Origin: Diaminobutyricibacter sp049994905
GTDB taxonomy: Bacteria > Actinomycetota > Actinomycetes > Actinomycetales > Microbacteriaceae
NCBI RefSeq assembly: GCF_049994905.1
Contig: NZ_CP188258.1
Span: 62,001 to 126,000 of the forward strand
Direction of reading: 5' to 3'
DNA: 64,000 nt
This document shows positions 34,253-42,759 of this stretch, in pieces; the first letter of the stretch is position 1; each line of letters opens with the position of its first letter. The position numbers were made by a program, and so were the translations under genes. Below the pieces are notes generated by a model, which saw only the letters and a program-made list of their open reading frames with translations, ran no database searches and was not told the DNA's origin.

Positions 34253-34501
34253 ATGTCCGCAATCGAACGCCTGATCCTTCTTTTGATCGGGACGCTCGTT
34301 GGTTGCGCGCTCACTCTTGTCATCTTGGGATTGCCGCTCTGGGCGGATCAATCAAGGGTGGCGTCGAACTACTTCACCGCCGCATCGATCGTGGGCTTCA
34401 TCGCCCTCGGGGGAGCTATCGCAGTGAGCGCGGCCAAACGGAAACGGCCTCCGGGAAACGACCCCAGACTCGGTGAACCCCCTCCCACCAACCGCCGTTG
34501 A
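34253..34501 (+). CDS. Small two-TM membrane protein, hypothetical
   Basis: An 82-residue product with two hydrophobic segments (LILLLIGTLVGCALTLVILGLPLW and YFTAASIVGFIALGGAIAVSA) and a basic, Pro-rich cytoplasmic tail. CAGGGAG lies 5-6 bases before the ATG at 34253, which decides the start. I do not recognise a family. It lies among insertion-sequence debris. Confidence 0.5.
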   Translation: MSAIERLILLLIGTLVGCALTLVILGLPLWADQSRVASNYFTAASIVGFIALGGAIAVSAAKRKRPPGNDPRLGEPPPTNRR

Positions 34502-34576
34502 TGGAGCTTTCGAATGGGACGTCGGCCAATGTGGTTCGCCAAAACACGCCGAATGGATCGAGGACGTGGTGAACCT

Positions 34577-34705
34577 GTGAAGCTCTGGGATCGCATACTG
34601 CCCTTCTGCCGCCACAAATGGGAATGGGCGGTTGGCGGTGACGAGAACGGCTCAGGCTACGTCCGCCGCTGCGCCCGCTGCGGTATTGAGCTTCCAGAAC
34701 AATAA
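34577..34705 (+). CDS. Small zinc-ribbon-like protein (DUF1660-like)
   Basis: A 42-residue product starting at a GTG: LPFCRHKWEW, a glycine-rich turn, and VRRCARCGIELPE. The C-x-H-K-W plus C-x-x-C-G spacing resembles small phage-type DUF1660 proteins that probably bind one zinc. An in-frame ATG at 34514 would add 21 residues of no clear character. GAGGAC upstream is a weak ribosome binding site. Confidence 0.45.
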   Translation: MKLWDRILPFCRHKWEWAVGGDENGSGYVRRCARCGIELPEQ

Positions 34706-34726
34706 AGAGACCGACGGGAGCGCGGC

Positions 34727-35509
34727 CTAACCGGCCTCGACGAGCCATTCGATCGCCGCGTCGCGAAAGTGCCGCGAGGTCGGCGCGTTGAAGTGATGCC
34801 GATCCGGGATGGCGAAGAAGTGACCGCGGGATGCGGCGTGAGCGAGGCGCTGTGAACGTTCGATGATCGCATCCTCAGTTCCGGTCGCGAACAGGATGGG
34901 CTGGCTCGGCGCCTGGGCGGGTGACGGTTCGGGGCCTCCCCGTATTCCCCTGACCAGGGCGACCAATGCGCGAAGGTCGTTGTTCGGCATTGCCGACGCC
35001 ATCGTGAGGTAGGCGTTCGTGATCCGGTCGGTGACCGGGGCTCCCGTGTCGAGGAAGTCGAGCGCCTGGTCGGTGCGAAACCGGGTGAGCGGCTGACCGT
35101 CGGGTATTCCTCCCAGCACGGCCCGCGTGATCCGTTCGGGCGCGTCGATGGCAACCTGCCAGCCGACACGCGCGCCGAGCGAATAGCCGACGTAGTGGGT
35201 CTCGTCGATCAGGTAGGTGTCCAGGACGTTCAGGATGTCCTGGACAAGTCGGTCAAGGTTGTAGAGCGCCGGGTCGTGTGGCTTGTCGCTCGCCCCGTGG
35301 CCACGCTGGTCGACACCGATCACATGAAAGCCTGCCCGGGTCAGGTCGCGGGTCCACCCGGTTCGCATGAAGTTGAGGATCGCGCTCGATGCGAACCCGT
35401 GAACGACGATCACTGTGGGAGCATCCGGATCACCCCACTCGTAGGTGGCGAGTTTCAGGCCGTCGGATGACATGACCGCCCGCACGGGTGGCGGCTCAGG
35501 CAGTTTCAC
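34727..35509 (-). CDS. Alpha/beta hydrolase
   Basis: The 260-residue protein is a complete alpha/beta hydrolase: VIVVHGFASSAILNF (oxyanion), DQRGHGASDKP, nucleophile elbow HYVGYSLGARVGW, acid residue region FATGTEDAIIE, and catalytic His in PDRHHFNAP. Cytoplasmic. It looks like an ordinary chromosomal gene that flanks the scarred zone. Confidence 0.87.
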   Translation of the reverse strand: MKLPEPPPVRAVMSSDGLKLATYEWGDPDAPTVIVVHGFASSAILNFMRTGWTRDLTRAGFHVIGVDQRGHGASDKPHDPALYNLDRLVQDILNVLDTYLIDETHYVGYSLGARVGWQVAIDAPERITRAVLGGIPDGQPLTRFRTDQALDFLDTGAPVTDRITNAYLTMASAMPNNDLRALVALVRGIRGGPEPSPAQAPSQPILFATGTEDAIIERSQRLAHAASRGHFFAIPDRHHFNAPTSRHFRDAAIEWLVEAG

Positions 35510-35615
35510 GATTCATAGTCTGCCGCCCTTCGCCTCTCTGCGGTTCTGCGGTGTCGTCGTGCGGTGTAGCGTGCGGGGGGAGGCGAGGCACCTGGCCGGC
35601 GCGGAGGGGAGCATC

Positions 35616-35942
35616 ATGGAGGACCGCATCCCGGAGGACGGCATCTTCGGCGAGGACGAGATCGGAGAGGCCGACGCGGGGGAGACCCCGGGCTGGGTCG
35701 ACCCCACGCTGGGGGAGGTCGACTACGCCCTCGACGACCCGATCGCGGAAAACGAGTTCGCCGACGAACTCGTCACCAACGACGCGGTGGCCGGCGAGAC
35801 CATCTGGCCCGGCGCCGGCGGCCCGTTCGGCGGTGAACCCCGGGAGCCGGAGCCCATCCTGGACGAACACGAACGTGTGCTCGAGAGCGACCCGGAGGAA
35901 GCCGTCCTCACGCGGGAAGAGGCGGACGAAGAGGGCATTTGA
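35616..35942 (+). CDS. Small highly acidic hypothetical protein
   Basis: The 108-residue protein is dominated by Glu and Asp (EDGIFGEDEIGEADAGE, EHERVLESDPEEAVLTREEADEEG), with no hydrophobic segment, probably disordered. GGGGAG lies 4 bases before the ATG at 35616. Such short acidic proteins are common in actinobacteria; I cannot assign a function. Confidence 0.65.
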   Translation: MEDRIPEDGIFGEDEIGEADAGETPGWVDPTLGEVDYALDDPIAENEFADELVTNDAVAGETIWPGAGGPFGGEPREPEPILDEHERVLESDPEEAVLTREEADEEGI

Positions 35943-35961
35943 GGGCACGCGCCGACGGAGA

Positions 35962-36108
35962 TCAGGCCGCGAAGGCCTCGCCCACGTCGATCCAATAGTC
36001 AGCCCCGACGTAGGAGAAGTCTTCCAGGGTGACGCGTCCGCGCACGGCCGAGAAAGCGAAACGACCAGCAATCAACAGGGGTGGATTGGGATTTCCCCAA
36101 TCAGGTAG
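35962..36108 (-). pseudogene. 3' tail of a truncated leftward gene
   Basis: Read leftward, about 48 codons end at a TGA at 35962 and are protein-like: LPDWGNPNPPLLIAGRFAF, GRVTLEDFSYVGADYWID, then VGEAFAA. There is no start and the upstream part is missing. The fragment abuts the XRE-ImmA gene at 36118, so it looks like a chromosomal gene cut by insertion of that element. I do not recognise the family. Confidence 0.5.
36084..36102. promoter_or_regulatory. Putative operator of the XRE-ImmA gene
   Basis: GATTGGG-ATTTC-CCCAATC is a perfect 7-bp inverted repeat, 15 bases upstream of the GTG start. An autoregulatory XRE site is likely. Confidence 0.55.
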
Positions 36109-36117
36109 TCTTGAAGG

Positions 36118-37236
36118 GTGACCGCGGAAATAGGACAGAGGGTACGCGCACGCATCCAGGAGAAGTTCCCTGGCAGCAAACAGGAGGAAATCGCCGAATC
36201 GATCGGGATGACTCCGGATGCTTTTTCGCGTGCATTGAATGGCAGACGAGGCTTCGCAGCCGTTGAGCTAGCTGCCATTTCGCAGCTATTGCAGTCGTCG
36301 ATGTATTGGCTGACCACCGGCGCCCGAGATCCCCAAGAGCCGCGACTGGTCGCCCGACATTCGTATGATCATCTGACGGGGACGAGATGGGCGGACTGGG
36401 ACGGTATTGGCGACGTTGTTTCGAATGTGCGGTTGGCTTATTCGCAAGTCCGGCTGCCGGAAGCATCGACTTTAACGATCCCAAGAGCAGCTGACGAAGT
36501 CAGAGAGTTGCTCGGTAACGGCTTTATCGCTGAGTTTGCAGATCGTGTTGAATCGCGAGCAGGTATCGACATCGTTCGGGTTGCTGGCATAGAAACTGCC
36601 TTGGCTCTTGTCATGGAACAGCGGCCGATCATCATGCTTGGCGAAACCGGAAACTGGTTCTACCAGAACTGGTCGCTGGCTCACGAGTTGGGCCATTTCG
36701 CACTTGGGCACGTTGGCACAGATCTCGGGGATGTCACCGAAACTACGGAGACAGATAGACAGGAGTTCGAGGCGAACGCATTCGCAGCCGAGCTTCTTCT
36801 TCCGGTCGACGAAATGATGGCGGTTGATTGGGACGCGATGTCTCCCGCCGAGCTTGCCTACCGACTATGGGAATGGGGAGTCTCGACTTCGACGCTTGCC
36901 AATAGATTGGACACACTAAATATCAAGCCGACGATTGAGATCGGTGGGCTTCTTGGTCTCAAGACGCAGACGGTCCTCCGCCGTTATTGGACGGGAAACG
37001 ACGGTCTTGACGATCTGATCACGACTCGGATGGATCGCGCCGCGGTGCGGCGATTCCCAGTTGCTCTGCTGGCTGCGCATGTCGATGCAATCGGTGCAGG
37101 CACAGCGCCGAAGGCGACTTTGGCGTGGATGCTTGGGGTCGCCGAATCGGAGGTTGAAGTGGACGAGCCACCGGCTGAGTCTGAGGGAGACCTCGAGAAA
37201 CTTGCCCGAGAGCTTGGCCTGCCGATCCCATCGTGA
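36118..37236 (+). CDS. XRE-type DNA-binding protein fused to ImmA/IrrE metallopeptidase
   Basis: The 372-residue protein has an N-terminal helix-turn-helix (SKQEEIAESIGMTPDAFSRALNGRRGFAAVELAAIS) and a zinc peptidase domain with HExxH in WSLAHELGHFALGH plus the downstream Glu in EANAFAAELLLP. Such proteins act as self-cleaving repressors or antitoxins for an adjacent toxin. The GTG start follows a palindrome closely, with no separate Shine-Dalgarno. Base composition is visibly AT-richer than the neighbours, indicating transfer. The stop overlaps the start of a truncated second gene by GTGA. Confidence 0.88.
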   Translation: MTAEIGQRVRARIQEKFPGSKQEEIAESIGMTPDAFSRALNGRRGFAAVELAAISQLLQSSMYWLTTGARDPQEPRLVARHSYDHLTGTRWADWDGIGDVVSNVRLAYSQVRLPEASTLTIPRAADEVRELLGNGFIAEFADRVESRAGIDIVRVAGIETALALVMEQRPIIMLGETGNWFYQNWSLAHELGHFALGHVGTDLGDVTETTETDRQEFEANAFAAELLLPVDEMMAVDWDAMSPAELAYRLWEWGVSTSTLANRLDTLNIKPTIEIGGLLGLKTQTVLRRYWTGNDGLDDLITTRMDRAAVRRFPVALLAAHVDAIGAGTAPKATLAWMLGVAESEVEVDEPPAESEGDLEKLARELGLPIPS

Positions 37237-37271
37237 CGACGTACTTCGTGCCGGACAACACCGTTCTGGTC
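37233..37271 (+). pseudogene. Truncated start of a toxin-like partner gene
   Basis: A GTG overlapping the XRE-ImmA stop begins TTYFVPDNTVLV, which resembles the first strand of PIN-like nucleases that follow XRE-ImmA genes (DNTVL with an acidic residue). After about 13 codons the character changes, and the frame runs in frame into the carbonic anhydrase leader. I infer that the toxin has been deleted. Confidence 0.4.
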
Positions 37272-37385
37272 AGACGTCCCAGCCTTCCACCGGCCCGGCC
37301 GCAGTACTATCGTCGGCTGTGGGCACGGCACATGCCCGACCTGTCCATGTGCGACGTGACCCTTCGAGGAAGAAGAAGCACGGCC

Positions 37386-37884
37386 ATGAGCCTCACCGAC
37401 GAGGCGCTGCGCGCCAACGCCACCATCGCCACCGACACCGATCCCGACCGCGCGAACCCGCCGGCCCCCCGAATCGCGATCGTCACCTGCGCGGATCCCC
37501 GACTCAGCGACATCGTGCGGATGCTCGGGCTGGCCGACGCCGACGTCGACATGATCAGGAACGTCGGCACTGTGATCGACGACGACTCGATCCGGTCGCT
37601 CGTCATCTCCACCCGGGTTCTGGGCACGCGGGAAATCATGATCATCAATCACGACGGCTGCGGGCTCACCACTTCGCGACGAGACGGGGATGGCGCCGAT
37701 CGCGCCGGCCAGGTTCTACAGCTTCACCGACCCCGTGCAGAACACGAGGGAGCAGGTGCAGAAAGCCAGGTCGCATCCGTGGATCGCTGCGGATGTCTCG
37801 GTCAGGGGGTTCGTCTACGACCTGGCCTCTCGTCGGCTGAGTGAGGTACTCCCGCTCGAGTCCACCGACGCCGCGTCGGCTTAG
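37386..37884 (+). pseudogene. Beta-carbonic anhydrase, frameshifted
   Basis: From the ATG at 37386 the first frame gives the zinc site of beta-carbonic anhydrases: IAIVTCADPRL (Cys, Asp-Arg dyad) and IMIINHDGCGL (His-x-x-Cys). Shortly after 37670 it loses homology. The next frame continues with RDETGMAPIAP, FYSFTDPVQNTREQV, HPWIAADVSVRGFVYDLASRRLSEV, the normal C-terminal half. The total of about 166 residues is normal for the family, so a single small indel near 37670 explains it. CO2/bicarbonate interconversion would be the function if repaired. Confidence 0.8.
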
Positions 37885-37898
37885 CGCGGAGCCCGGTG

Positions 37899-38807
37899 AT
37901 GCCGAGCCAGGCGATGCAGGACCTGCTGGAGTCGTTACGGGAGCGGCAGAAGTCGAGCGCCGACCTGCCCCAGGAGACGCTCGCGGAGGCCCGCGCGACC
38001 TTCGCCCCGGGCGGCCCCCTTCACGCGATTCCCGACGATGTGCTGGTGAGCGAAGTATCGGCAGGTGGGGTGCCGGGGTATTGGCTGGATGCTCCGGATG
38101 CGGCTGCAGACCGGGTGCTCCTGTTCCTGCACGGCGGCGGGTATCAGTTCGGTTCCCTGCGCAGTGACGGAGAATTGGCTGCCCGGCTGGGGCGCGCCAG
38201 TGGGATGCGCGTGCTGTTCGCCGAGTACCGGCTGGCTCCCGAGCATCCGTTTCCTGCGGCGATCGACGACGTGCTCGCCGTCTGGCGGTGGCTGCGCGTC
38301 GAGCAACGCATGAGCGCACAGTCCCTGGCAGTGGTGGGCGACTCGGCCGGGGGAGGACTCACCGTCGCCCTGCTGGTGGCGACGCGCGACGCCGGCGACG
38401 ATTTGCCTGCTGCGGCGGTACTGATGTCCCCGACGGTGGACCTGACCAGTTCTGGAGCGTCCATGACCGATCGTGTGGATCAGGACCCGATCTCCACCCC
38501 GGCGCTGCTGCGCCAGCTGGCTTCCGACTACCTGGCCGGTGCCGACCCGAAGACGTCGCTGGCGTCACCGCTGTTCGCGCCGCTCCCCGGCCTGCCGCCC
38601 TTGCTCATCCAGGTGGGAACAGCCGACCTCCTTCTCAGCGACGCCGAACGCCTCGCGAAGGCGGCAAGCGAGGCGGGAGTGGATGTTCGGCTCGAGATCG
38701 GCGAGGGTCTGCCTCACGTCTACCAGTTGATGCTCGGCACCCCTGAGGCCGCCGAAGCGACGGAGCGGATCGGGACGTTCCTTCGGGAGCGCGTTCCGCC
38801 TCAGTAG
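37899..38807 (+). CDS. Alpha/beta hydrolase fold-3 (HSL-family esterase)
   Basis: About 302 residues with the hormone-sensitive-lipase signature: oxyanion LLFLHGGGYQFGS, YRLAPEHPFPAAIDD, nucleophile elbow VVGDSAGGGL, Asp in IQVGTADLLLSD, and His in GLPHVYQL. ATG at 37899 follows GGAG; an adjacent GTG at 37896 is possible. Cytoplasmic carboxylesterase. Confidence 0.9.
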   Translation: MPSQAMQDLLESLRERQKSSADLPQETLAEARATFAPGGPLHAIPDDVLVSEVSAGGVPGYWLDAPDAAADRVLLFLHGGGYQFGSLRSDGELAARLGRASGMRVLFAEYRLAPEHPFPAAIDDVLAVWRWLRVEQRMSAQSLAVVGDSAGGGLTVALLVATRDAGDDLPAAAVLMSPTVDLTSSGASMTDRVDQDPISTPALLRQLASDYLAGADPKTSLASPLFAPLPGLPPLLIQVGTADLLLSDAERLAKAASEAGVDVRLEIGEGLPHVYQLMLGTPEAAEATERIGTFLRERVPPQ

Positions 38808-38870
38808 CCGGCAGCCTGGTCCTGATCGGCCTGGAGGTCACAGTCTCAGCCGGCACGGAAGTGTGCTGTC

Positions 38871-38876
38871 TATACT
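38871..38876 (+). promoter_or_regulatory. -10 element for a leaderless transcript
   Basis: TATACT lies 9 bases before the ATG at 38886 and 3 bases before the in-frame GTG at 38880. The transcription start would fall on or near the start codon, so the mRNA is probably leaderless. No good -35 is visible. Confidence 0.45.
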
Positions 38877-38885
38877 CCTGTGCGG

Positions 38886-39386
38886 ATGATGTTCCGGAAA
38901 CCCAGACACAGACACGGACGGTCAGCAACGCGCGGACCGGTGTTCGGCGTGGCGGCCTCCCTGGCGTTGGTTGCCGCCGTCGGCGTCATTGTCAGTGCGT
39001 TCCTGCTGCCCGCGGGGCTGTCCGGGCAGAATGTGCCGGCCGCGCATCCGCCGGCGTCATCGCCTTCCACCGCGCCCACCGGTTCGAACACCGGCAGGAG
39101 CGTGCCGCAAGACCCGGCACCCGCAGTTCCCATTGTTCTGACCCCACCGAGTCGACCTGCGGCGCCCGTCCCGGCGCCCGCGCCTGCCCCCGCCCCACCA
39201 GGTAACCCTTCTCCGTCTGCGACGCCGAGTACGAGCCCGACGTCGGCGCCGCCGGGGCATAGCGCAACGGCACCAGGAAAGACGAAACGGCCACCGTCGC
39301 CCCCCAAGACCTCCGACGTCCTCTCCGGGTCAGCACTGATCGGCGACCTCTCGTCCACGATCCTGCTCGCGCCGACCCTCCCCTGA
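38886..39386 (+). CDS. Membrane-anchored Pro/Ala-rich hypothetical protein
   Basis: A 166-residue protein: basic N-terminus, one hydrophobic segment (FGVAASLALVAAVGVIVSAFLLP), then a long Pro-, Ala- and Ser-rich extracellular stretch with PAPAPAPAPP-type repeats and a short hydrophobic end. It is anchored or secreted, likely spanning the cell wall. No recognised domain. Confidence 0.65.
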   Translation: MMFRKPRHRHGRSATRGPVFGVAASLALVAAVGVIVSAFLLPAGLSGQNVPAAHPPASSPSTAPTGSNTGRSVPQDPAPAVPIVLTPPSRPAAPVPAPAPAPAPPGNPSPSATPSTSPTSAPPGHSATAPGKTKRPPSPPKTSDVLSGSALIGDLSSTILLAPTLP

Positions 39387-39423
39387 CCTATCCTCGGCGA
39401 CGTGGAGTGGGGAGGCCGACCGG

Positions 39424-39804
39424 TCAGGAATGGGCGAACGAGGTCACCTGCGGTTCCGTATCGGTGCCGCTCACTCGGCATTCGATGACGACCTCGCTCG
39501 TGGCGCCGCCCTGGCTCACCTTCGCCGTGTAGCTGAAGTACCACTGATCGTTCTGGATGCTCTCATCCGTCTTGCCGAGCACCCATGCCGGGTTGTAGCC
39601 GTCGGGGAACTGCTTCTTCGCTGTATCGTCGCAGGCACGCTGGCCGGATGATGCCGTCAGCCCCTGAGAAGTGATCTCGTGACGCAGAGGGACGCCTATC
39701 GCCCTCGTCATCGCGCCGACGGCGACCAGCACGACGACCACCACGATGAGCCAGCCCCACCATGCGATTCGTCCCCACCACGGTTTCCGGGCCGCCTCGT
39801 CCAC
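39424..39804 (-). CDS. Membrane-anchored hypothetical protein
   Basis: The 126-residue protein has one N-terminal transmembrane segment (IAWWGWLIVVVVVLVAVGAM), then a compact extracytoplasmic domain with two Cys (RACDDTAKKQFPDGYNPAW and VVIECRVSG) that could pair. DQWYFSYTAKVSQGGATSEVVIECRV resembles small actinobacterial immunoglobulin-like or Cys-paired domains of unknown role. Confidence 0.65.
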   Translation of the reverse strand: MDEAARKPWWGRIAWWGWLIVVVVVLVAVGAMTRAIGVPLRHEITSQGLTASSGQRACDDTAKKQFPDGYNPAWVLGKTDESIQNDQWYFSYTAKVSQGGATSEVVIECRVSGTDTEPQVTSFAHS

Positions 39805-39881
39805 AGCATCAGGATACGCCGGGCTGCACGACGGCGGCCGAGCATTTTCGAAGCCTTGCAGGCGGTTTTCGGGTCACCGCG

Positions 39882-41594
39882 TCAGTGTGATTCCCGGCTG
39901 ACCGCCGACCCGCTGCCGCCGCGCAGGAAGTCGAGGTCGGCTCCGGTGTCCGCCTGCCCGACGTGGTCGACGTAGAGCCGCTCCCACCCTCGGCGCGGGT
40001 TCGCGAACGCATCGACCATCGCCGGGTTGGGCGTGCGGGCGGCGAGTTCGTCGGGCGTGAGTTCGACGTCGAGTCGTCGCGCCCGCACGTCGAGGCTGAT
40101 CCAGTCGCCGGTCTGCACGAGCCCGAACGGGCCGCCGGCCGCTGCTTCCGGAGTGACGTGAAGCACGACCGTTCCGTAGGCGGTGCCGCTCATGCGACCG
40201 TCGCAGATGCGCACCATGTCACGCACACCCTGCTCGAGCAGCTTCACGGGCAGCGGCAGGTTGGAGACCTCGGGCATGCCGGGGTAGCCCTTGGGGCCGC
40301 AGCCGCGAAGCACCAGCACGGTGTCGGCGTCGACGTCGAGGTCGGGGTCGTCGATGCGGGCGTGGAAGTCTTCGATGCTGTCGAACACGAGTGCGCGCCC
40401 GCGGTGTTTGAGCAGGTGGGGGGATGCGGCGGCCGGCTTGATGATCGCGCCGCCCGGTGCGAGGTTGCCGCGCAGCACCGCGATGCCGGCGTCACGCTGC
40501 AGCGGGTTGGAGCGCCGGGAGATGACCTTCTCATCCCAGATCGGAGCGTCGTCGAGGTAGTCGACCAGCGGCTTGCCGGTGATCGTGAGCGCGTCGGGGT
40601 CGAGCAGGTCGCGAACCTCGCGCAGCACCGAGAGCAGCCCGCCGGCCCGGTGGAAGTCTTCCATCAGGTAGTGGCCCGACGGCTGCAGGTTCACCAGCAA
40701 CGGCACGGATGACCCGATCCGGTCGAAATCATCGACCGTGAGCTCGATTCCCAGGCGCCCGGCGATCGCCAGCAGGTGCACGACCGCGTTGGTCGACCCG
40801 CCGATCGCGGCCAGCGCGACGATCGCGTTGTGGAACGACCCCCGGGTGAGGAAGGTGCTCGGCCGCCGGTCGTCGGCGACGAGCTGCACCGCGAGCCGCC
40901 CGGTCAGCTGCGCCGACTCCAGCAGTCGCGCATCCGGTGCCGGTGTGCCCGCCAGGCCGGGCAGCACCGTGCCCAGGGCTTCAGCGACGAGCGCCATCGT
41001 GGATGCCGTGCCCATCGTGTTGCAGTGGCCGGCACTGCGGATCATCGACGACTCCGACCGCAGGAACTGCGCCTCGCTCAGCGTGCCCGCGCGCACCTCC
41101 TCGCTCAGCCGCCACACATCGGTGCCGCATCCCAGCGGTTCACCCCGGAACGTGCCGGTGAGCATGGGGCCGCCCGGCACGACGACAGCGGGCAGGTCGA
41201 CGGATGCCGCAGCCATCAGCAGGGACGGGATCGTCTTGTCGCACCCACCCAGCAACACCACGCCGTCGATCGGGTTGGCGCGCAGCATCTCCTCGGTCGC
41301 CATCGCGGCCATGTTGCGCCAGAGCATCGCGGTCGGCCGAACCAGCGTCTCGCCGAGCGAGACCACCGGCAACTCGAGCGGGATGCCGCCGGCCTCGTAG
41401 ATGCCGTTCTTCACCGACTGGGCCACCGTGTCGAGGTGTGCGTTGCACGGCGTCAGATCGGATGCCGTGTTCGCGATGGCGATCTGCGGTCGCCCTTCGA
41501 ACGCATCCCCTGGCACGCCGCGGCGCATCCAGGCCCGGTGGATGTACGCATTACGCGCATCGCCGGAGTACCACTGGTTGCTTCGAAGCTCCAT
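39882..41594 (-). CDS. IlvD/Edd family dehydratase (sugar-acid dehydratase-like)
   Basis: The 570-residue protein has the Fe-S cluster cysteines of the family in SDLTPCNAHLDTVA, LLGGCDKTIPSLLMAA and GHCNTMGTASTM, and the C-terminal GCGPKGYPGMPEVSNLPLP and DGRMSGTAYGTVVLHV. The pattern is closer to L-arabinonate/D-xylonate dehydratases than to the branched-chain amino acid enzyme. The ATG at 41594 is the first start with family sequence. It is divergent from a zinc dehydrogenase across about 84 bases, consistent with an oxidative sugar-acid route. Confidence 0.85.
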   Translation of the reverse strand: MELRSNQWYSGDARNAYIHRAWMRRGVPGDAFEGRPQIAIANTASDLTPCNAHLDTVAQSVKNGIYEAGGIPLELPVVSLGETLVRPTAMLWRNMAAMATEEMLRANPIDGVVLLGGCDKTIPSLLMAAASVDLPAVVVPGGPMLTGTFRGEPLGCGTDVWRLSEEVRAGTLSEAQFLRSESSMIRSAGHCNTMGTASTMALVAEALGTVLPGLAGTPAPDARLLESAQLTGRLAVQLVADDRRPSTFLTRGSFHNAIVALAAIGGSTNAVVHLLAIAGRLGIELTVDDFDRIGSSVPLLVNLQPSGHYLMEDFHRAGGLLSVLREVRDLLDPDALTITGKPLVDYLDDAPIWDEKVISRRSNPLQRDAGIAVLRGNLAPGGAIIKPAAASPHLLKHRGRALVFDSIEDFHARIDDPDLDVDADTVLVLRGCGPKGYPGMPEVSNLPLPVKLLEQGVRDMVRICDGRMSGTAYGTVVLHVTPEAAAGGPFGLVQTGDWISLDVRARRLDVELTPDELAARTPNPAMVDAFANPRRGWERLYVDHVGQADTGADLDFLRGGSGSAVSRESH

Positions 41595-41678
41595 TGCTGG
41601 CGTCCATTTCGCGAGACGTTGGTCTACTGTGTGGAACGCGATGAACTCTACGACACAATCGATAGCGCCGCGCTGACC

Positions 41679-42695
41679 ATGCGCGCCTTTGTGATCACAG
41701 CCCCGGGTGAGGCCGGTGTGTACGAGGTGGAGGCGCCGGTCGCGGCGCCCGGCGAGGTCGTGGTCGACGTCGAACGTGTCGGCGTCTGCGGCACCGATGT
41801 CGAGTTCTTCACCGGGCGCATGCAATACCTCGAAGACGGCCACGCTCACTACCCGATGCGCATCGGGCACGAATGGATGGGCACCGTCACGGCGGTCGGC
41901 GACGGTGTCGACCCCGAGTGGGTCGGGCTTCGCGTGACAGGCGACACCATGCTCGGATGCGGAGTCTGCCGGCGCTGCCTGTCCGGCTACCAGCACGTCT
42001 GCGAGTTCCGGCAGGAGGTGGGGATCCGCGGCGGCCGCGCCGGTGCGCTCGCCGAACAGCTGGCCGTGCCGGCGAGTTCGCTTCACCGGCTTCCCGACCG
42101 GTTGGATGCTGTGCTCGGTGCGCTTGTGGAGCCGGGCGGTAATGCGCTGCGTTCGGTGCAGGGCGCCGCCATCCACGAGGGGGACCGAGTGCTCGTGCTC
42201 GGGCCGGGCACCATCGGGCTCCTCGTCGGGATGTTCGCCCAGGCGGCCGGAGCCGACGTGCATGTGCTGGGCCGGTCGGCGAGATCACGGGAGTTTGCCG
42301 GGACGGTCGGTTTCGAGCACACGTGGACCGAGGACTCGCTGCCTGACGTTCCGTTCGACGCGGTGATCGACGCATCCAACGCCCCGGCCCTGCCCGCCAG
42401 GGCGCTCGACCTGGTCGAGCCCGGCCGCCGCGTCGTGTACGTCGGTCTCGCCGGCAGCCCGAGCCTGATCGACACGCGAACGCTGGCCCTCAAAGACGTG
42501 ACCGCGGTCGGCGTGCTCAGTGCGTCACCCGGCCTCGCGGGCACGATCACCGCGTATGCGGAAGGCAGGGTCGACCCGCGACCGCTTGTCGCAGCGACCG
42601 TCGGCCTCGACGCCGTCGCCGACGTGCTCGGCGGGGGCCGCCCCGCCGGCGCCGGTGACGGGCCGAAGATCCACGTCGACCCGCGCAGAGGATGA
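41679..42695 (+). CDS. Zinc-dependent medium-chain alcohol/sugar dehydrogenase
   Basis: About 338 residues with catalytic zinc ligands in GVCGTDVEFF and IGHEWMGTV, structural zinc cysteines in DTMLGCGVCRRCLSGYQHVC, and NAD(P) binding in VLVLGPGTIGLLVGMFA. Similar to polyol and glucose dehydrogenases. ATG at 41679. With the divergent IlvD-type gene it could oxidise a sugar to the lactone/aldonate that is then dehydrated. Confidence 0.86.
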   Translation: MRAFVITAPGEAGVYEVEAPVAAPGEVVVDVERVGVCGTDVEFFTGRMQYLEDGHAHYPMRIGHEWMGTVTAVGDGVDPEWVGLRVTGDTMLGCGVCRRCLSGYQHVCEFRQEVGIRGGRAGALAEQLAVPASSLHRLPDRLDAVLGALVEPGGNALRSVQGAAIHEGDRVLVLGPGTIGLLVGMFAQAAGADVHVLGRSARSREFAGTVGFEHTWTEDSLPDVPFDAVIDASNAPALPARALDLVEPGRRVVYVGLAGSPSLIDTRTLALKDVTAVGVLSASPGLAGTITAYAEGRVDPRPLVAATVGLDAVADVLGGGRPAGAGDGPKIHVDPRRG

Positions 42696-42759
42696 CCGCG
42701 TGAAAGACAGCGTGCGCCGGCCCTAGGCTGGGTGCGGTCAACTTTGCGGGAGAAGGTCT

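Noticed and set aside
38992..39336. Arg-rich leftward frames opposite the Pro-rich envelope protein
   Set aside because: They are reverse-strand images of the Pro/Ala repeats and have no start signals.
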